From the NCBI GenBank assembly GCA_040880405.1, contig JBBDIM010000021.1, positions 1 through 48,798 on the forward strand: 48,798 bases of DNA, in the 5' to 3' direction. The notes under the pieces were generated by a model, which searched no databases, had not been told where the DNA came from, and saw only the letters and a program-made list of their open reading frames with translations. The stretch's first letter is position 1, and each line of letters begins with the position of its first letter. The translations under genes and the position numbers were made by a program. Shown piece by piece: positions 1 to 7,987 of the stretch. The stretch is from JBBDIM01 sp040880405. GTDB lineage: Bacteria > Planctomycetota > Planctomycetia > Pirellulales > Pirellulaceae.

Positions 1-1800
1 GCCCAGCACTGCCTCAATCTGAAGCATCCGCACCTCGTTTCGCTGCACGACATCCGTTACGACAGCACCGGCGAAGGCTGGATCATCATGGAGTACATCC
101 GGGGCGAAAGCCTGCAGGATGCCATTGAAAAGTACCCCGAGGGAATGCCGCGCGAAACGGTGATGCGGTGGTTTACACCGATCTGCCAAGGGGTCGGGTA
201 CCTTCACGATCATGGGATCGTTCACCGGGACCTCAAGCCGGGCAATATCTTCGACGATGCGGATACCATCAAAATCGGCGACTACGGCCTCTCGAAGTTT
301 ATCTCGCTCAGTCAACGTAGCGGCCAGACCGAGAGCATCGGCACGGTCCATTACATGGCCCCGGAGATCGGCAAGGGTAGGTACGGCAAAGAGATCGACA
401 TCTACGCCCTAGGCGTGATCCTGTACCAAATCGTGACCGGACGGTTGCCGTTTGATGGCGAGAGCACCCAGGAAGTGCTGTACAAGCACATGCTCGACGC
501 GCCGGATCTGCAAGGGATTGAGCAGCCGTATCGCGATGTAATCGCTGCGGCGCTGGTGAAAGACCCTGAGAAGCGGACCCATGCGGCGACCGATATGCTG
601 ACTGCCTTGGCGGGTGAAGCGGCGGCGGTCTCGCCGGTAGCTGCCAGTGGGTCGACTCTACAAGGGTCCAAGCCCTATCTTGGCGGCTCCGCCGCGCAAG
701 ACTTTGAAGATCTGGTCGTACCCTTGCCCGTGGCCCAGGCAGGCAATGAAACCGAGGAGCCAATCGCCAAGGCGGTCGGGCAGATGTTCGGTAGCATCCA
801 AAATTGGTGGGCACAGGACAACACCAACAACCTCGTGAAGATCGTCGTGCTGGTGGCGGTGATGCTGGCCCTCGTCAGCAACATTGGCCTGCTGTTGCCG
901 CTCGGGGTGCTGTTGGGTGCCACGTACCTTACCTATCTGTTGATACGGTCGGTCGTCCTCAGCACAACTCAACCGCCCCTGCCTCGGTTCGATGGCGAGA
1001 TCCCGGCCCAGTCCCCGTATCACCCGACCGCGATGCAGCGGAAGAAACGCGCCAAGGATTCGGGCACTTGGCACCAAAGCCGGGGCAAGCGAGAACGCGC
1101 CGCGCTCGCCTTGCGGAGCCCAGTTACGCGGATGCGGGAGCTGGTCGGTTCGCTGGCGGTGAGTGGCGTGGTGGCGGCGCTCGTATCGCTGCTCTCGGTC
1201 ATTCTGGCCGATGTGCGGCTCGATGGCCCGATGCTGGATTGGGCACCGCTTTACGCTTGGTTAACCGGGGTCGCCACCTTAGGGGCCTGGAGCGTGTTGA
1301 TCGCCGGCAAATGGTGGGAGATTCAACCGGAGGATCAGGTGATCCGCCGGTTCACGATGCTGTGCGCGGGGGTTTTGCTGGGGGCGATTGCTTGGGGATT
1401 GTTGCAAGGCTTAATGATCGATCTGCCGGGAACCTTGGCGTTTCAGGGAGAAAGCGGCTCGCCCGGTTTTGCGAGTCACTTCCAATCCGGGAATGTCCAG
1501 GCCACGATCGGGACGTTTCTCTTGTATTTCGCCGGTCAGATGGTCGTGCTCCGGTGGTGGAGACTGGCCGATCCCTTGCGGAAGTCGCGGCTCAGCCTGT
1601 GGGCAACCGGGATCTGCGTGTTGTGGTCTTTGGTTTTGAATGCCGTCTTCCCATTTGCCCAACCTTGGGGCCTAATGTTGACGGTGGCCATTTCCGTAGC
1701 GGTGCAGCTTTCCTCTCCTTGGCTCAACCGCGCCGAGCGCGACCAGCTTCGTAGGCAATATGAGTTAACCGCCCAAGAGACAATGGCGTCCAAGGGTTAA
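1..1800 (+). CDS. Ser/Thr protein kinase with polytopic membrane C-terminus (5' end outside window)
   Basis: Hanks-type kinase whose reading frame is open from base 1, so the N-lobe (glycine loop, catalytic Lys) lies outside the window. Seen: the catalytic loop HRDLKPGN (HRD at nt 223), the metal-binding motif as DYG rather than DFG (nt 280), and the activation-segment MAPE. The kinase fold ends near nt 630. After a Pro/Ala-rich linker there are about six to eight hydrophobic segments (nt 830-970, 1135-1215, 1240-1310, 1350-1430, 1500-1560, 1590-1725), so the protein is membrane-anchored with a large integral domain. Known: planctomycetes carry many such kinases, usually with variable C-terminal modules. 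Inferred: it belongs with the membrane proteins and sigma factor that follow on the same strand. Substrate unknown. Confidence 0.9.
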   Translation, partial: AQHCLNLKHPHLVSLHDIRYDSTGEGWIIMEYIRGESLQDAIEKYPEGMPRETVMRWFTPICQGVGYLHDHGIVHRDLKPGNIFDDADTIKIGDYGLSKFISLSQRSGQTESIGTVHYMAPEIGKGRYGKEIDIYALGVILYQIVTGRLPFDGESTQEVLYKHMLDAPDLQGIEQPYRDVIAAALVKDPEKRTHAATDMLTALAGEAAAVSPVAASGSTLQGSKPYLGGSAAQDFEDLVVPLPVAQAGNETEEPIAKAVGQMFGSIQNWWAQDNTNNLVKIVVLVAVMLALVSNIGLLLPLGVLLGATYLTYLLIRSVVLSTTQPPLPRFDGEIPAQSPYHPTAMQRKKRAKDSGTWHQSRGKRERAALALRSPVTRMRELVGSLAVSGVVAALVSLLSVILADVRLDGPMLDWAPLYAWLTGVATLGAWSVLIAGKWWEIQPEDQVIRRFTMLCAGVLLGAIAWGLLQGLMIDLPGTLAFQGESGSPGFASHFQSGNVQATIGTFLLYFAGQMVVLRWWRLADPLRKSRLSLWATGICVLWSLVLNAVFPFAQPWGLMLTVAISVAVQLSSPWLNRAERDQLRRQYELTAQETMASKG

Positions 1801-1842
1801 GTTGTTCGCGCACTATTCCGCGTTTTCCGAAGGAACCAGAAG

Positions 1843-1953
1843 ATGTCGTTTTTTTCGTTGATGGTCGTCTTTGCGGCGATCGGGCTATTCCTCCTGATTG
1901 TGGCTGGCGGCGTAACGGCTGCCTTGCTGCTGTCCAGCAAGTCGAAGTCTTAG
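1843..1953 (+). CDS. 36-residue single-pass membrane peptide
   Basis: Short frame beginning ATG TCG TTT and ending TAG, preceded by an AGGAA ribosome-binding site 7 nt upstream (1831-1835). The product is almost entirely one hydrophobic helix (about residues 7-30) with a short Ser/Lys tail. It sits 42 bp after the kinase stop, consistent with co-transcription. Function unknown; it could be a small subunit or regulator of the neighbouring membrane kinase. Support is the start signal, the hydrophobic pattern and the position; homology could not be tested. Confidence 0.5.
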   Translation: MSFFSLMVVFAAIGLFLLIVAGGVTAALLLSSKSKS

Positions 1954-2099
1954 GTTGGGGCCACGTTAGTCGTCGGCATTGGCAATTGCCGCGAAATTTC
2001 GCAAACTACCCCAAGATCGGCGCGGCCGAGACGAATAGCAGCAAACAGAAACCTTTTGTTGCTTTAGCAGCGAGCCCTGACTCGCGGGAACTGGGTCGA

Positions 2100-3152
2100 A
2101 TGATGGAAGTCCAACACACAGACTCGATGGCGATCGCGATAGTTCCTGTTTTGGTCGTGCTACTGGGTTTGGGACTCGGCCTGAGTCTAGTGGTCTACTT
2201 GGCAATTTCCCGCAAGTGGGTCGCGGCGGTGGCGGTTTTCGTGGGGGGCGGGGTCTTTTGCCTCATCCTGCTCACGGTAGTCGCGGGGTTGTTCTATACC
2301 CGCGTCTCGGCCACTCGCATGGAAGCGGTATCGGAAGTTCGGAGGGCGAATGTGGAGGAACTCCGGCGAATCGGGGAAGCCCTGCATCCCCGGGAATTCC
2401 ACCCGCCTGAGGCCTCGCCAGATCCCGAAGTTCCCGATCGCCCGATGCCCGTTGAGCCACAAGAAGCTGCCGACGGGGACGTCGGCGGTCCCAGGGGGGC
2501 TGGTCCGCTGGAACCGTATGCTCGTAACCTGCGGCAAATCACCCAAGGGGTCAGCACGCTCCTCGCCTCCGCTTCCGACGATCCGGAACTGACGCTCCGC
2601 CGGGTGATTCCCGAGGGGCGGCCTGAGTGGGTTGAACGTGAGCCGTATTGGGAAGGGAAGGTCCAGTTCCGGGCCGTGAGTTCCGGGCCGTTCGATAATC
2701 CGGTCGATTGCAAACGGGCGCTCGACGAGCAGACCCGCCGCGCGGTGGACGATTATATCGGCGAGCACCTGAACCACTCCTCGGCGTCGAACTACGTCTC
2801 TCTCGACAACGACTTCATCCGCGATCACATCCACATCGGCACCTACGAGGAAGAGCTGGATATCTCGTTTGGTGAGATGCGGCAGTCGCACGCTCATTTG
2901 CAATTTAATGACCACACTCGGGAAGAGGTTGAGCGGCAATGGTCGCTCGCCCAACGAACCAATCGGTTGATTTATCTAGGAGCGGGCTTCGCGGCGGTGC
3001 TGGCCTCGCTTTCCATTTTCTACATCGGCCTGGGGGGCGAATCGACCAAAAGTCATGGCCCGCCCGGGCGCTTGCGGGCAGCCGTAATTCTCGCGATACT
3101 ACTGGTCGGGAGTGGCGCGGTGGTTTTGTATAACACGATTCCGTTGATTTAG
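2100..3152 (+). CDS. Hypothetical four-helix membrane protein
   Basis: About 350 residues. Two hydrophobic helices at residues ~11-36 and ~41-64 are followed by a ~225-residue soluble domain and two more helices at the C terminus (~295-320, ~327-346). The frame is open upstream to 1986, but the ATG at 2100 has GGGAA 9 nt upstream and starts just before the first helix, so it is preferred; another ATG follows at 2103. The central domain contains a Pro/Glu-rich stretch and then a better-folded part (around EREPYWEGKVQFR). I do not recognise a family. It lies between the kinase and the sigma factor on the same strand, so a role in envelope signalling is an inference only. Confidence 0.7.
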   Translation: MMEVQHTDSMAIAIVPVLVVLLGLGLGLSLVVYLAISRKWVAAVAVFVGGGVFCLILLTVVAGLFYTRVSATRMEAVSEVRRANVEELRRIGEALHPREFHPPEASPDPEVPDRPMPVEPQEAADGDVGGPRGAGPLEPYARNLRQITQGVSTLLASASDDPELTLRRVIPEGRPEWVEREPYWEGKVQFRAVSSGPFDNPVDCKRALDEQTRRAVDDYIGEHLNHSSASNYVSLDNDFIRDHIHIGTYEEELDISFGEMRQSHAHLQFNDHTREEVERQWSLAQRTNRLIYLGAGFAAVLASLSIFYIGLGGESTKSHGPPGRLRAAVILAILLVGSGAVVLYNTIPLI

Positions 3153-3168
3153 CCCACGCCCATCACGC

Positions 3169-3191
3169 ACGGCGGGGTTTAACCCCGCCGT
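3169..3191. repeat. Perfect GC-rich palindrome after the membrane protein gene
   Basis: Two 11-bp arms, ACGGCGGGGTT and its exact complement, separated by a single T, 17 bp after the stop at 3152. No T-run follows, so it is not a standard intrinsic terminator. It could be a transcript-end hairpin or one of the short palindromic repeats common in such genomes. Confidence 0.55.
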
Positions 3192-3237
3192 TCACTTATC
3201 CACTCTCGTAGGTTATCGCCGGAGTTCGACATTCAAA

Positions 3238-3888
3238 ATGCCAGGAGTCTCGGAAACCGATTTGCGACTGATTCAACGAATCCGCGCCGGTGAGCAGGAC
3301 GCCTGGAGCGATTTGATCGATCGTTATGAGGGGCGTCTTCTTGCGTTTGTCGAAAGCCGCTTGCGACGTCGAGCGGCCAGCGAGGATGTGGTCCAGGAGA
3401 CCTTCATCGGCTTCCTGAACAGCCTACCAAACTTCGACGGCAAGCGTTCGCTGGAAAGCTATCTGTTCGCGATCTGCGCTTATAAACTGACCGACCACCT
3501 GCGGCGTGAAGGACGACGTCCCACCTTGCCGCTGAGCGCCAGCGGTAGCAAGTCCTCTAGTAGCGATTCCTGGGAACTGCCAGGCAAGGCCCGGGGGGCG
3601 TCGAGTATCGCGCGCAGCGGCGAGCGGCGGACGATCGAAGAGGAGGCCTTGGTCAAGGCGATCCAGACGCAAATCGACCATTGGAAGTCGCGCGGCGATT
3701 GGGGCAAGATTCAGTGTATTGAACTGTTAATGGTCCGAGGCTGGGCCAATAAGGATGTGGCCGAAAAGCTGGACCTCTCGGAGCAGCAGGTTGCTAACTT
3801 CAAGTTCGACTTTTTGGCCAAGCTCCGCGGCAGCGTGAAAAGCCAGGAACTGTGTGAAGAGGTTTTTCCGGAGTTGTATGTCGGCTAA
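3238..3888 (+). CDS. RNA polymerase sigma factor, ECF/sigma-70 family
   Basis: 216 residues with the two-domain ECF layout. Region 2 is residues ~10-88, including the -10-recognition helix around VVQETFIGFLNSL and the YKLTDHLRREGRR stretch. A Ser-rich linker (~90-130) follows, then region 4 (~135-198) with a helix-turn-helix around VAEKLDLSEQQVANFKFDF. The linker is longer than in classical ECFs. It directs RNA polymerase to a small set of promoters. The neighbours (AIM24 protein and zinc-finger protein downstream, membrane proteins and kinase upstream) suggest envelope-responsive control, possibly by phosphorylation or by the downstream zinc-finger protein. The target promoters cannot be read from this window. 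Confidence 0.85.
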   Translation: MPGVSETDLRLIQRIRAGEQDAWSDLIDRYEGRLLAFVESRLRRRAASEDVVQETFIGFLNSLPNFDGKRSLESYLFAICAYKLTDHLRREGRRPTLPLSASGSKSSSSDSWELPGKARGASSIARSGERRTIEEEALVKAIQTQIDHWKSRGDWGKIQCIELLMVRGWANKDVAEKLDLSEQQVANFKFDFLAKLRGSVKSQELCEEVFPELYVG

Positions 3889-3969
3889 GGCCGAGCATCC
3901 CGTCGGGACGTGAGATGAGTATGGCACATCAATTGTTCTCCTCCTGTCACTCTAATTAACAAGGCATGC

Positions 3970-4680
3970 ATGATGGCAACCGTAGACAACCGCTATTCGA
4001 TCGAAGAGTTTGTTGAGAAGACCCGGCAACGTGATCGCGGCCAAGGGCTGTTCGAGATGGAAAGCGAGCGGATCTTGGAGGTCAATCTCGATGGCGAGAT
4101 GTGGACCAAGATGGGCTCGATGATCTCCTACTTGGGCAATATCAAGTTCGAGCGAGAAGGGGTGTTCGAAAAAGGCCTAGGGGCGTTCTTCAAGAAGGCG
4201 GTCACCGGCGAAGGGGCCCGACTGACGCGAGCCACCGGCCGAGGCAAGTTGTATCTGGCGGACGAGGGAAAGAAGATTCAGATCCTGTATCTGAAGAACG
4301 AGTCCCTGGTCGTGAACGCGAACGACATTTTGGCGTTCGAGCCCCAGATCAACTGGGACATCAAGATGATGCGAAAGGTCTCCTCGATGTTGGCGGGCGG
4401 CCTGTTCCAAATGACCCTGCAAGGGACTGGGATGATCGCAATTACGACCCACTACGAACCAATGACTTTGGTGGTCTCGCCAGGCCAGCCGGTTTATACC
4501 GACCCCAACGCCACGGTCGCCTGGAGCGGCAACCTGCAACCGAACCTGCGGACCGATGTGTCGCTGAAAACCTTCCTCGGCCGAGCCAGCGGTGAATCCT
4601 TCCAGATGGAGTTCAACGGGCAGGGCTTTGTGGTGATCCAGCCGTTCGAAGAGGTGTACGCGGTCGCGCAGCAGGGTTAG
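3970..4680 (+). CDS. AIM24 family protein
   Basis: 236 residues matching the AIM24/TIGR00266-type beta-rich fold throughout. Typical stretches are GEMWTKMGSMISYLGNIKFE near the N terminus, then the conserved Gly/Leu-rich strands and an aromatic-poor C-terminal repeat ending in PFEEVYAVAQ. Two adjacent ATG codons (3970, 3973) are possible, with AAGG at 3961-3964; the second has the better spacing. No signal peptide or membrane helix. The family includes the mitochondrial protein AIM24 and many bacterial proteins of uncertain role, some in stress operons. It is 81 bp after the sigma factor stop, probably in the same transcription unit. Confidence 0.8.
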   Translation: MMATVDNRYSIEEFVEKTRQRDRGQGLFEMESERILEVNLDGEMWTKMGSMISYLGNIKFEREGVFEKGLGAFFKKAVTGEGARLTRATGRGKLYLADEGKKIQILYLKNESLVVNANDILAFEPQINWDIKMMRKVSSMLAGGLFQMTLQGTGMIAITTHYEPMTLVVSPGQPVYTDPNATVAWSGNLQPNLRTDVSLKTFLGRASGESFQMEFNGQGFVVIQPFEEVYAVAQQG

Positions 4681-4909
4681 CCTCGCAGGGGATGAGTCCG
4701 ATTATCTGGAAGCGGCAAGGCATGTTGCCCCGCGTGCCCGGTGATAATTGGACTTATCCCCCTCGCCACGTTGCAGCGAGCGGCGCGGTATGAAAATGGA
4801 CCCGGCCTTGGCCAGGAACGCGAAAAGGGGATAAGTCCCACGTTGGAGACTTGGCACAAGGGACTTCCTTTTCCGAGTTGGAAAGCGAGGGGACTCATCC
4901 CCTGTGAGG
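4681..4909. repeat. Two-hairpin repeat element, copy A (229 bp)
   Basis: Terminal inverted repeats of 19 bp (4681-4699 and 4891-4909, 18 matches). Internally there are two hairpins. The left pairs 4688-4706 with 4743-4761 (19 bp, 17 Watson-Crick pairs plus two G-T pairs on this strand). The right pairs 4827-4839 with 4890-4902, with one A-C mismatch on this strand, which is a G-T on the other strand. The same element occurs inverted at 33028-33253; the first ~85 bp are nearly identical, the middle has diverged and the ends are conserved. It fills the gap between the AIM24 gene and the next gene. It may be a BIME/REP-like or MITE-like non-autonomous element. No transposase is encoded. Confidence 0.8.
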
Positions 4910-4933
4910 AATCGTCAAAAGGGGAATCTGACC

Positions 4934-5341
4934 ATGGATACCATCAACCCGACCGAGCTTCAGGCTTACCTCAGCGAGGAACTGCCCCCGGGGCGGATGA
5001 GCGAGATCGAGCAACAGCTCCGGGAGCAACCGGAGTTGGCGCAGCAGTTGGTCGAGATCCTGGGCCGCCGCGACGCGGGAATTCATACGATCGGCGAGAT
5101 CTGGCGGAGACACCGGATTACCTGCCCCGCGCGGGAAAAATGGGGTGGCTACCTGCTGGAGATTTTACCGGACGAGGAGATGGAGTACCTGAAGTTCCAC
5201 CTGGAGACGGTCGGCTGCCGAGTCTGCGGAGCGAACCTGGACGACCTGAAACAGGCCCAGGAGGAGGTCCAGCAGAAGACGATCCGGCGGCGAAAATACT
5301 TCCAGTCGAGCATCGGTCATCTCCGATCAGAATCGGAATAA
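4934..5341 (+). CDS. Zinc-finger (ZAS-like) protein, candidate anti-sigma factor
   Basis: 135 residues. An acidic helical N-terminal part (TELQAYLSEELPPGRMSEIE) resembles the sigma-binding helices of zf-HC2 proteins. A second unit follows with a Cys in RITCP and the cluster FHLETVGCRVC, an H-x5-C-x2-C arrangement close to the HxxxCxxC of ZAS anti-sigma factors. The C-terminal tail is basic (RRRKYFQ). The ATG at 4934 has AAGGGGAA 8 nt upstream and is preferred to the GTG at 4904, which lies inside the repeat. No membrane helix, so it would be a cytoplasmic regulator. The anti-sigma assignment rests on the motif and on lying two genes after a sigma factor. Confidence 0.55.
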   Translation: MDTINPTELQAYLSEELPPGRMSEIEQQLREQPELAQQLVEILGRRDAGIHTIGEIWRRHRITCPAREKWGGYLLEILPDEEMEYLKFHLETVGCRVCGANLDDLKQAQEEVQQKTIRRRKYFQSSIGHLRSESE

Positions 5342-5344
5342 ATC

Positions 5345-5618
5345 GGGTGCCATGCCCACGCCCTCCAACGTGGGCATGTTTTGGCGGGCGTGCTTTCCAC
5401 CGGTAACTCGATTAACAACCCAGTGAAACGGCCTACCGCCAACCATCGTTCAATTGGCCATCTTAATAGCTGTCACTCACTGTTTAAGCCACTAGAGGAA
5501 CCCTGTCGCTGTGGCAATATCGGCTGCCGATACCCGAACCGGCGTCCGGAATACCCGGAAGAGATACGATCATCTCGCACTTCTCATGCCCACGTTGGAG
5601 GGCGTGGGCATGGCACCC
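5345..5618. repeat. REP/BIME-like pair of inverted hairpins, copy 1
   Basis: Left unit 5345-5378: GGGTGC followed by a perfect 10-bp stem, CATGCCCACG/CGTGGGCATG, with loop CCCTCCAA. The right unit (5585-5618) is its reverse complement, ending GCACCC. About 200 bp of low-constraint sequence lies between. The whole gap 5342-5760 is otherwise empty; the unit sits just upstream of the DUF1549 gene. Further copies are at 9404 and 36466, with half copies at 38476 and 40501. Confidence 0.85.
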
Positions 5619-5760
5619 GGCCACATGAGATACGGGATTTCCTCGATTTAATTGTTGACTCCACCCTCCTAATTGCGATAGACTGGCCACCGCAATGGTC
5701 CTGGGTGAAATTGAGCCTGGTGACCTTCCCGCCCTAGCTCACTCCTCGGGATTTCCCGCC

Positions 5761-7920
5761 ATGCGTCTTCAGTCTAGCCTGAAACGAGCGGTTCGTCGTT
5801 GCGCCCTCGGTGTTCTATTTGCCGCGTTGACGCTGGGGCCTTTTGCCTCCTTCAACGCGCTCCAAGCCAATGGCTTTGATCTCAAGCGTCTGCCGGGGAT
5901 TGTCCTGGACGATGCGCAGGCCAAGTTGACCGGGAAGTGGTCCCCCTCCACCCATACCCAGCCGTATGCCGGGTCGGGATACATTCATAGCGGGCTGCCG
6001 AGCGATCCCGGGAGCAAAGAGCCCAAGTCGGTGCTTTATACCGCCAAGGTCGACCAACTGGGTGAGCATGAGGTGCTGGTCGGGTACAACAGCGGTGCCA
6101 ATCGGGCCGCCAAGGCCCCGATTACCATCACCCATGCCGAAGGGGACACCACCGTCCGGATCAACCAGCGGAAGGCCCCGGAGGTGCATGGAATGCTGCA
6201 CAGCGTGGGGAAGTTTTTGCTGGACCCTGAACGTGAAGTCAAAATCGAAATTGGCAACCAGGACGCCGACGGGATTGTGATCGTCGATTCGGTGGTTCTC
6301 GTGCCGGTCGAGATGGCGGCCGCCCTGCGTGAGCAAACCAAGCAGTTGGCCAGTAAGGGCCCCGGAGACAAGTCGGAAACGCCCGCGGACCAGGCCGCTC
6401 CGGAATTCGCCCGCGCCGAAATTCCCGCATCGGCCCGCACGTTGGACCCGAATTCCCTGGATGCGTTGATCATCCAGCAGGCCCATGTCACCAATCCGAC
6501 CGGCCTGGTGGACGACGCCACTTTCCTGCGGCGGGTCACGATCGACTTGATCGGCCGGATTCCCTCTGAGGAAGAGTTGGCCGCGTTTTTGGAGGATTCG
6601 TCTGAGGAAAAACGGTCCGCCGCGATCGACCGCCTGCTCGACTCGCCCGACTTTGGCCGCAACTGGGCCTCTTACTGGAGCGACGTTTTCAGCTACCGGA
6701 TTCCTCAACCGGAGCTGACATATCTCAGCTACGACACCTTCAAGGGCTGGCTGGCGGAGCAACTCAACACGGAGACCGGCTGGGATGAGGTGAGTTACCG
6801 TATCCTGACGGCGACCGGCAAAGTGCAGGAGAACCCGGCGGCGATGTTTGTCGGGTTCCACCAGGCGGATCGCTCGCGGCTCGCGGGCGAGACGACTCGG
6901 ATTTTCCTGGGCACCCAGATCCAATGCGCCGAGTGCCACGACCATCCGTTCGTCGACATCCCGCAGGAGCGGTTTCATGAGATGGCGGCGTTCTTCGTCC
7001 GTTCCAACGCCAAGCTGCCCTGGAACGACAGCGACTTGATCGAGGTTACCAGCAAGCCAAGTGGCGAACACAAACTGGTCGATAAGAACAAGGTGATGAT
7101 GCCGACCGTGTTCGATGGCCAACCACTGGAGGCGGGCGCGTCCGATATCGATCGCCGCGCGACCCTGGCCCGCTGGGTGGTCGATCATGACAACCCACTG
7201 TTTGCGAGGGCCTTCGCCAATCGGATGTGGGAACGCCTGATGGACCGTCCGTTCTGCGATCCGGTGGACGAGATCTCCGACGCGGCGGGTTACCCCACCG
7301 TGCCCAAGATTCACCAAGCGGTGGCGGATCACTTTGTCGCCACCAAGTACAACCCCAAGGCGATGTTCCGCCTGATCATGAACACCGAGGCGTATCAGCG
7401 GGAGATCAACCCGGACGAAAACACTCGGGGGCAACTCGCCGCTTCGGAGCCGAAGAAAATGCGGGGCGAGGTGGTGTTTTGGTCTTTGGCTACCGCCATT
7501 GATTTGCCGAACATCCAAGGCGAGCAGGAAAAGGCAACTGGCGCGCAGCGTTTCCCGCCACCTCCCAAAAGCACGATGGACAAGGTAAATGAGGCCTTCG
7601 GTTACGACCCATCGCTCGGCAAGGATTTCCGTCCGCAGACGATGCAGCAGGCGATGTTCCTGATGAACAACGTCGAAGTTGATGCCCAACTGAAAGCTGC
7701 CCCTAGCGAAGAAACCAAGCTGGCGAAAATTCTGCAGGAGACCCAAGACGATCGCCAAGCGGTCGAGCGTTTGTTCCGCAGCGTGTTGGCCCGGCCAGCG
7801 ACGGAGGAGGAACTGCGGATCGGCCTGGAGTTTGTCAGCGAAGTGAACGACCGCGCGGAGGCCTTCGAGGATCTCCTGTGGGCTCTATTGAACTCCGCGG
7901 AGTTCACCACCCGACACTAA
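5761..7920 (+). CDS. DUF1549/DUF1553 protein with N-terminal golvesin-like domain
   Basis: 719 residues from the ATG at 5761, chosen because it begins a Sec-type signal (basic start, hydrophobic core, cut near ALQANG); an upstream in-frame ATG at 5695 would bury it. Residues ~40-180 look like the golvesin C-terminal/xanthan-lyase type beta domain (SGYIHS, YEV-like strand, TVRINQRK, GIVIVDSVVLVP). DUF1549 covers ~230-420 with a CAECH motif (C389, C392, H393), a heme-c-like CxxCH; DUF1553 covers ~450-705. These planctomycete proteins almost always come with a DUF1501 partner, as here 67 bp downstream, and are exported. Biochemical role unknown; polysaccharide or sulfated-substrate processing is often suggested. 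Confidence 0.9.
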   Translation: MRLQSSLKRAVRRCALGVLFAALTLGPFASFNALQANGFDLKRLPGIVLDDAQAKLTGKWSPSTHTQPYAGSGYIHSGLPSDPGSKEPKSVLYTAKVDQLGEHEVLVGYNSGANRAAKAPITITHAEGDTTVRINQRKAPEVHGMLHSVGKFLLDPEREVKIEIGNQDADGIVIVDSVVLVPVEMAAALREQTKQLASKGPGDKSETPADQAAPEFARAEIPASARTLDPNSLDALIIQQAHVTNPTGLVDDATFLRRVTIDLIGRIPSEEELAAFLEDSSEEKRSAAIDRLLDSPDFGRNWASYWSDVFSYRIPQPELTYLSYDTFKGWLAEQLNTETGWDEVSYRILTATGKVQENPAAMFVGFHQADRSRLAGETTRIFLGTQIQCAECHDHPFVDIPQERFHEMAAFFVRSNAKLPWNDSDLIEVTSKPSGEHKLVDKNKVMMPTVFDGQPLEAGASDIDRRATLARWVVDHDNPLFARAFANRMWERLMDRPFCDPVDEISDAAGYPTVPKIHQAVADHFVATKYNPKAMFRLIMNTEAYQREINPDENTRGQLAASEPKKMRGEVVFWSLATAIDLPNIQGEQEKATGAQRFPPPPKSTMDKVNEAFGYDPSLGKDFRPQTMQQAMFLMNNVEVDAQLKAAPSEETKLAKILQETQDDRQAVERLFRSVLARPATEEELRIGLEFVSEVNDRAEAFEDLLWALLNSAEFTTRH

Positions 7921-7987
7921 GAAAAACAACCCGGTCTCCCAAACCGGCTCATCCCGAATCAACGCTTCACCCGCACGGGGCCCTGCC

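Noticed and set aside
4741..5406. 221-codon + strand frame across copy A of the repeat and the zinc-finger gene
   Set aside because: Overlaps the better-supported gene at 4934 in another frame and runs through a repeat.
5345..5618. CRISPR array
   Set aside because: The repeats are inverted pairs about 200 bp apart, not direct repeats with regular spacers, and no cas gene is present.
5815..7758. Long open frame on the minus strand opposite the DUF1549 gene
   Set aside because: It lies entirely inside a strong + strand gene; the translation is Arg/His/Leu-rich with no domain, a usual shadow in GC-rich DNA.
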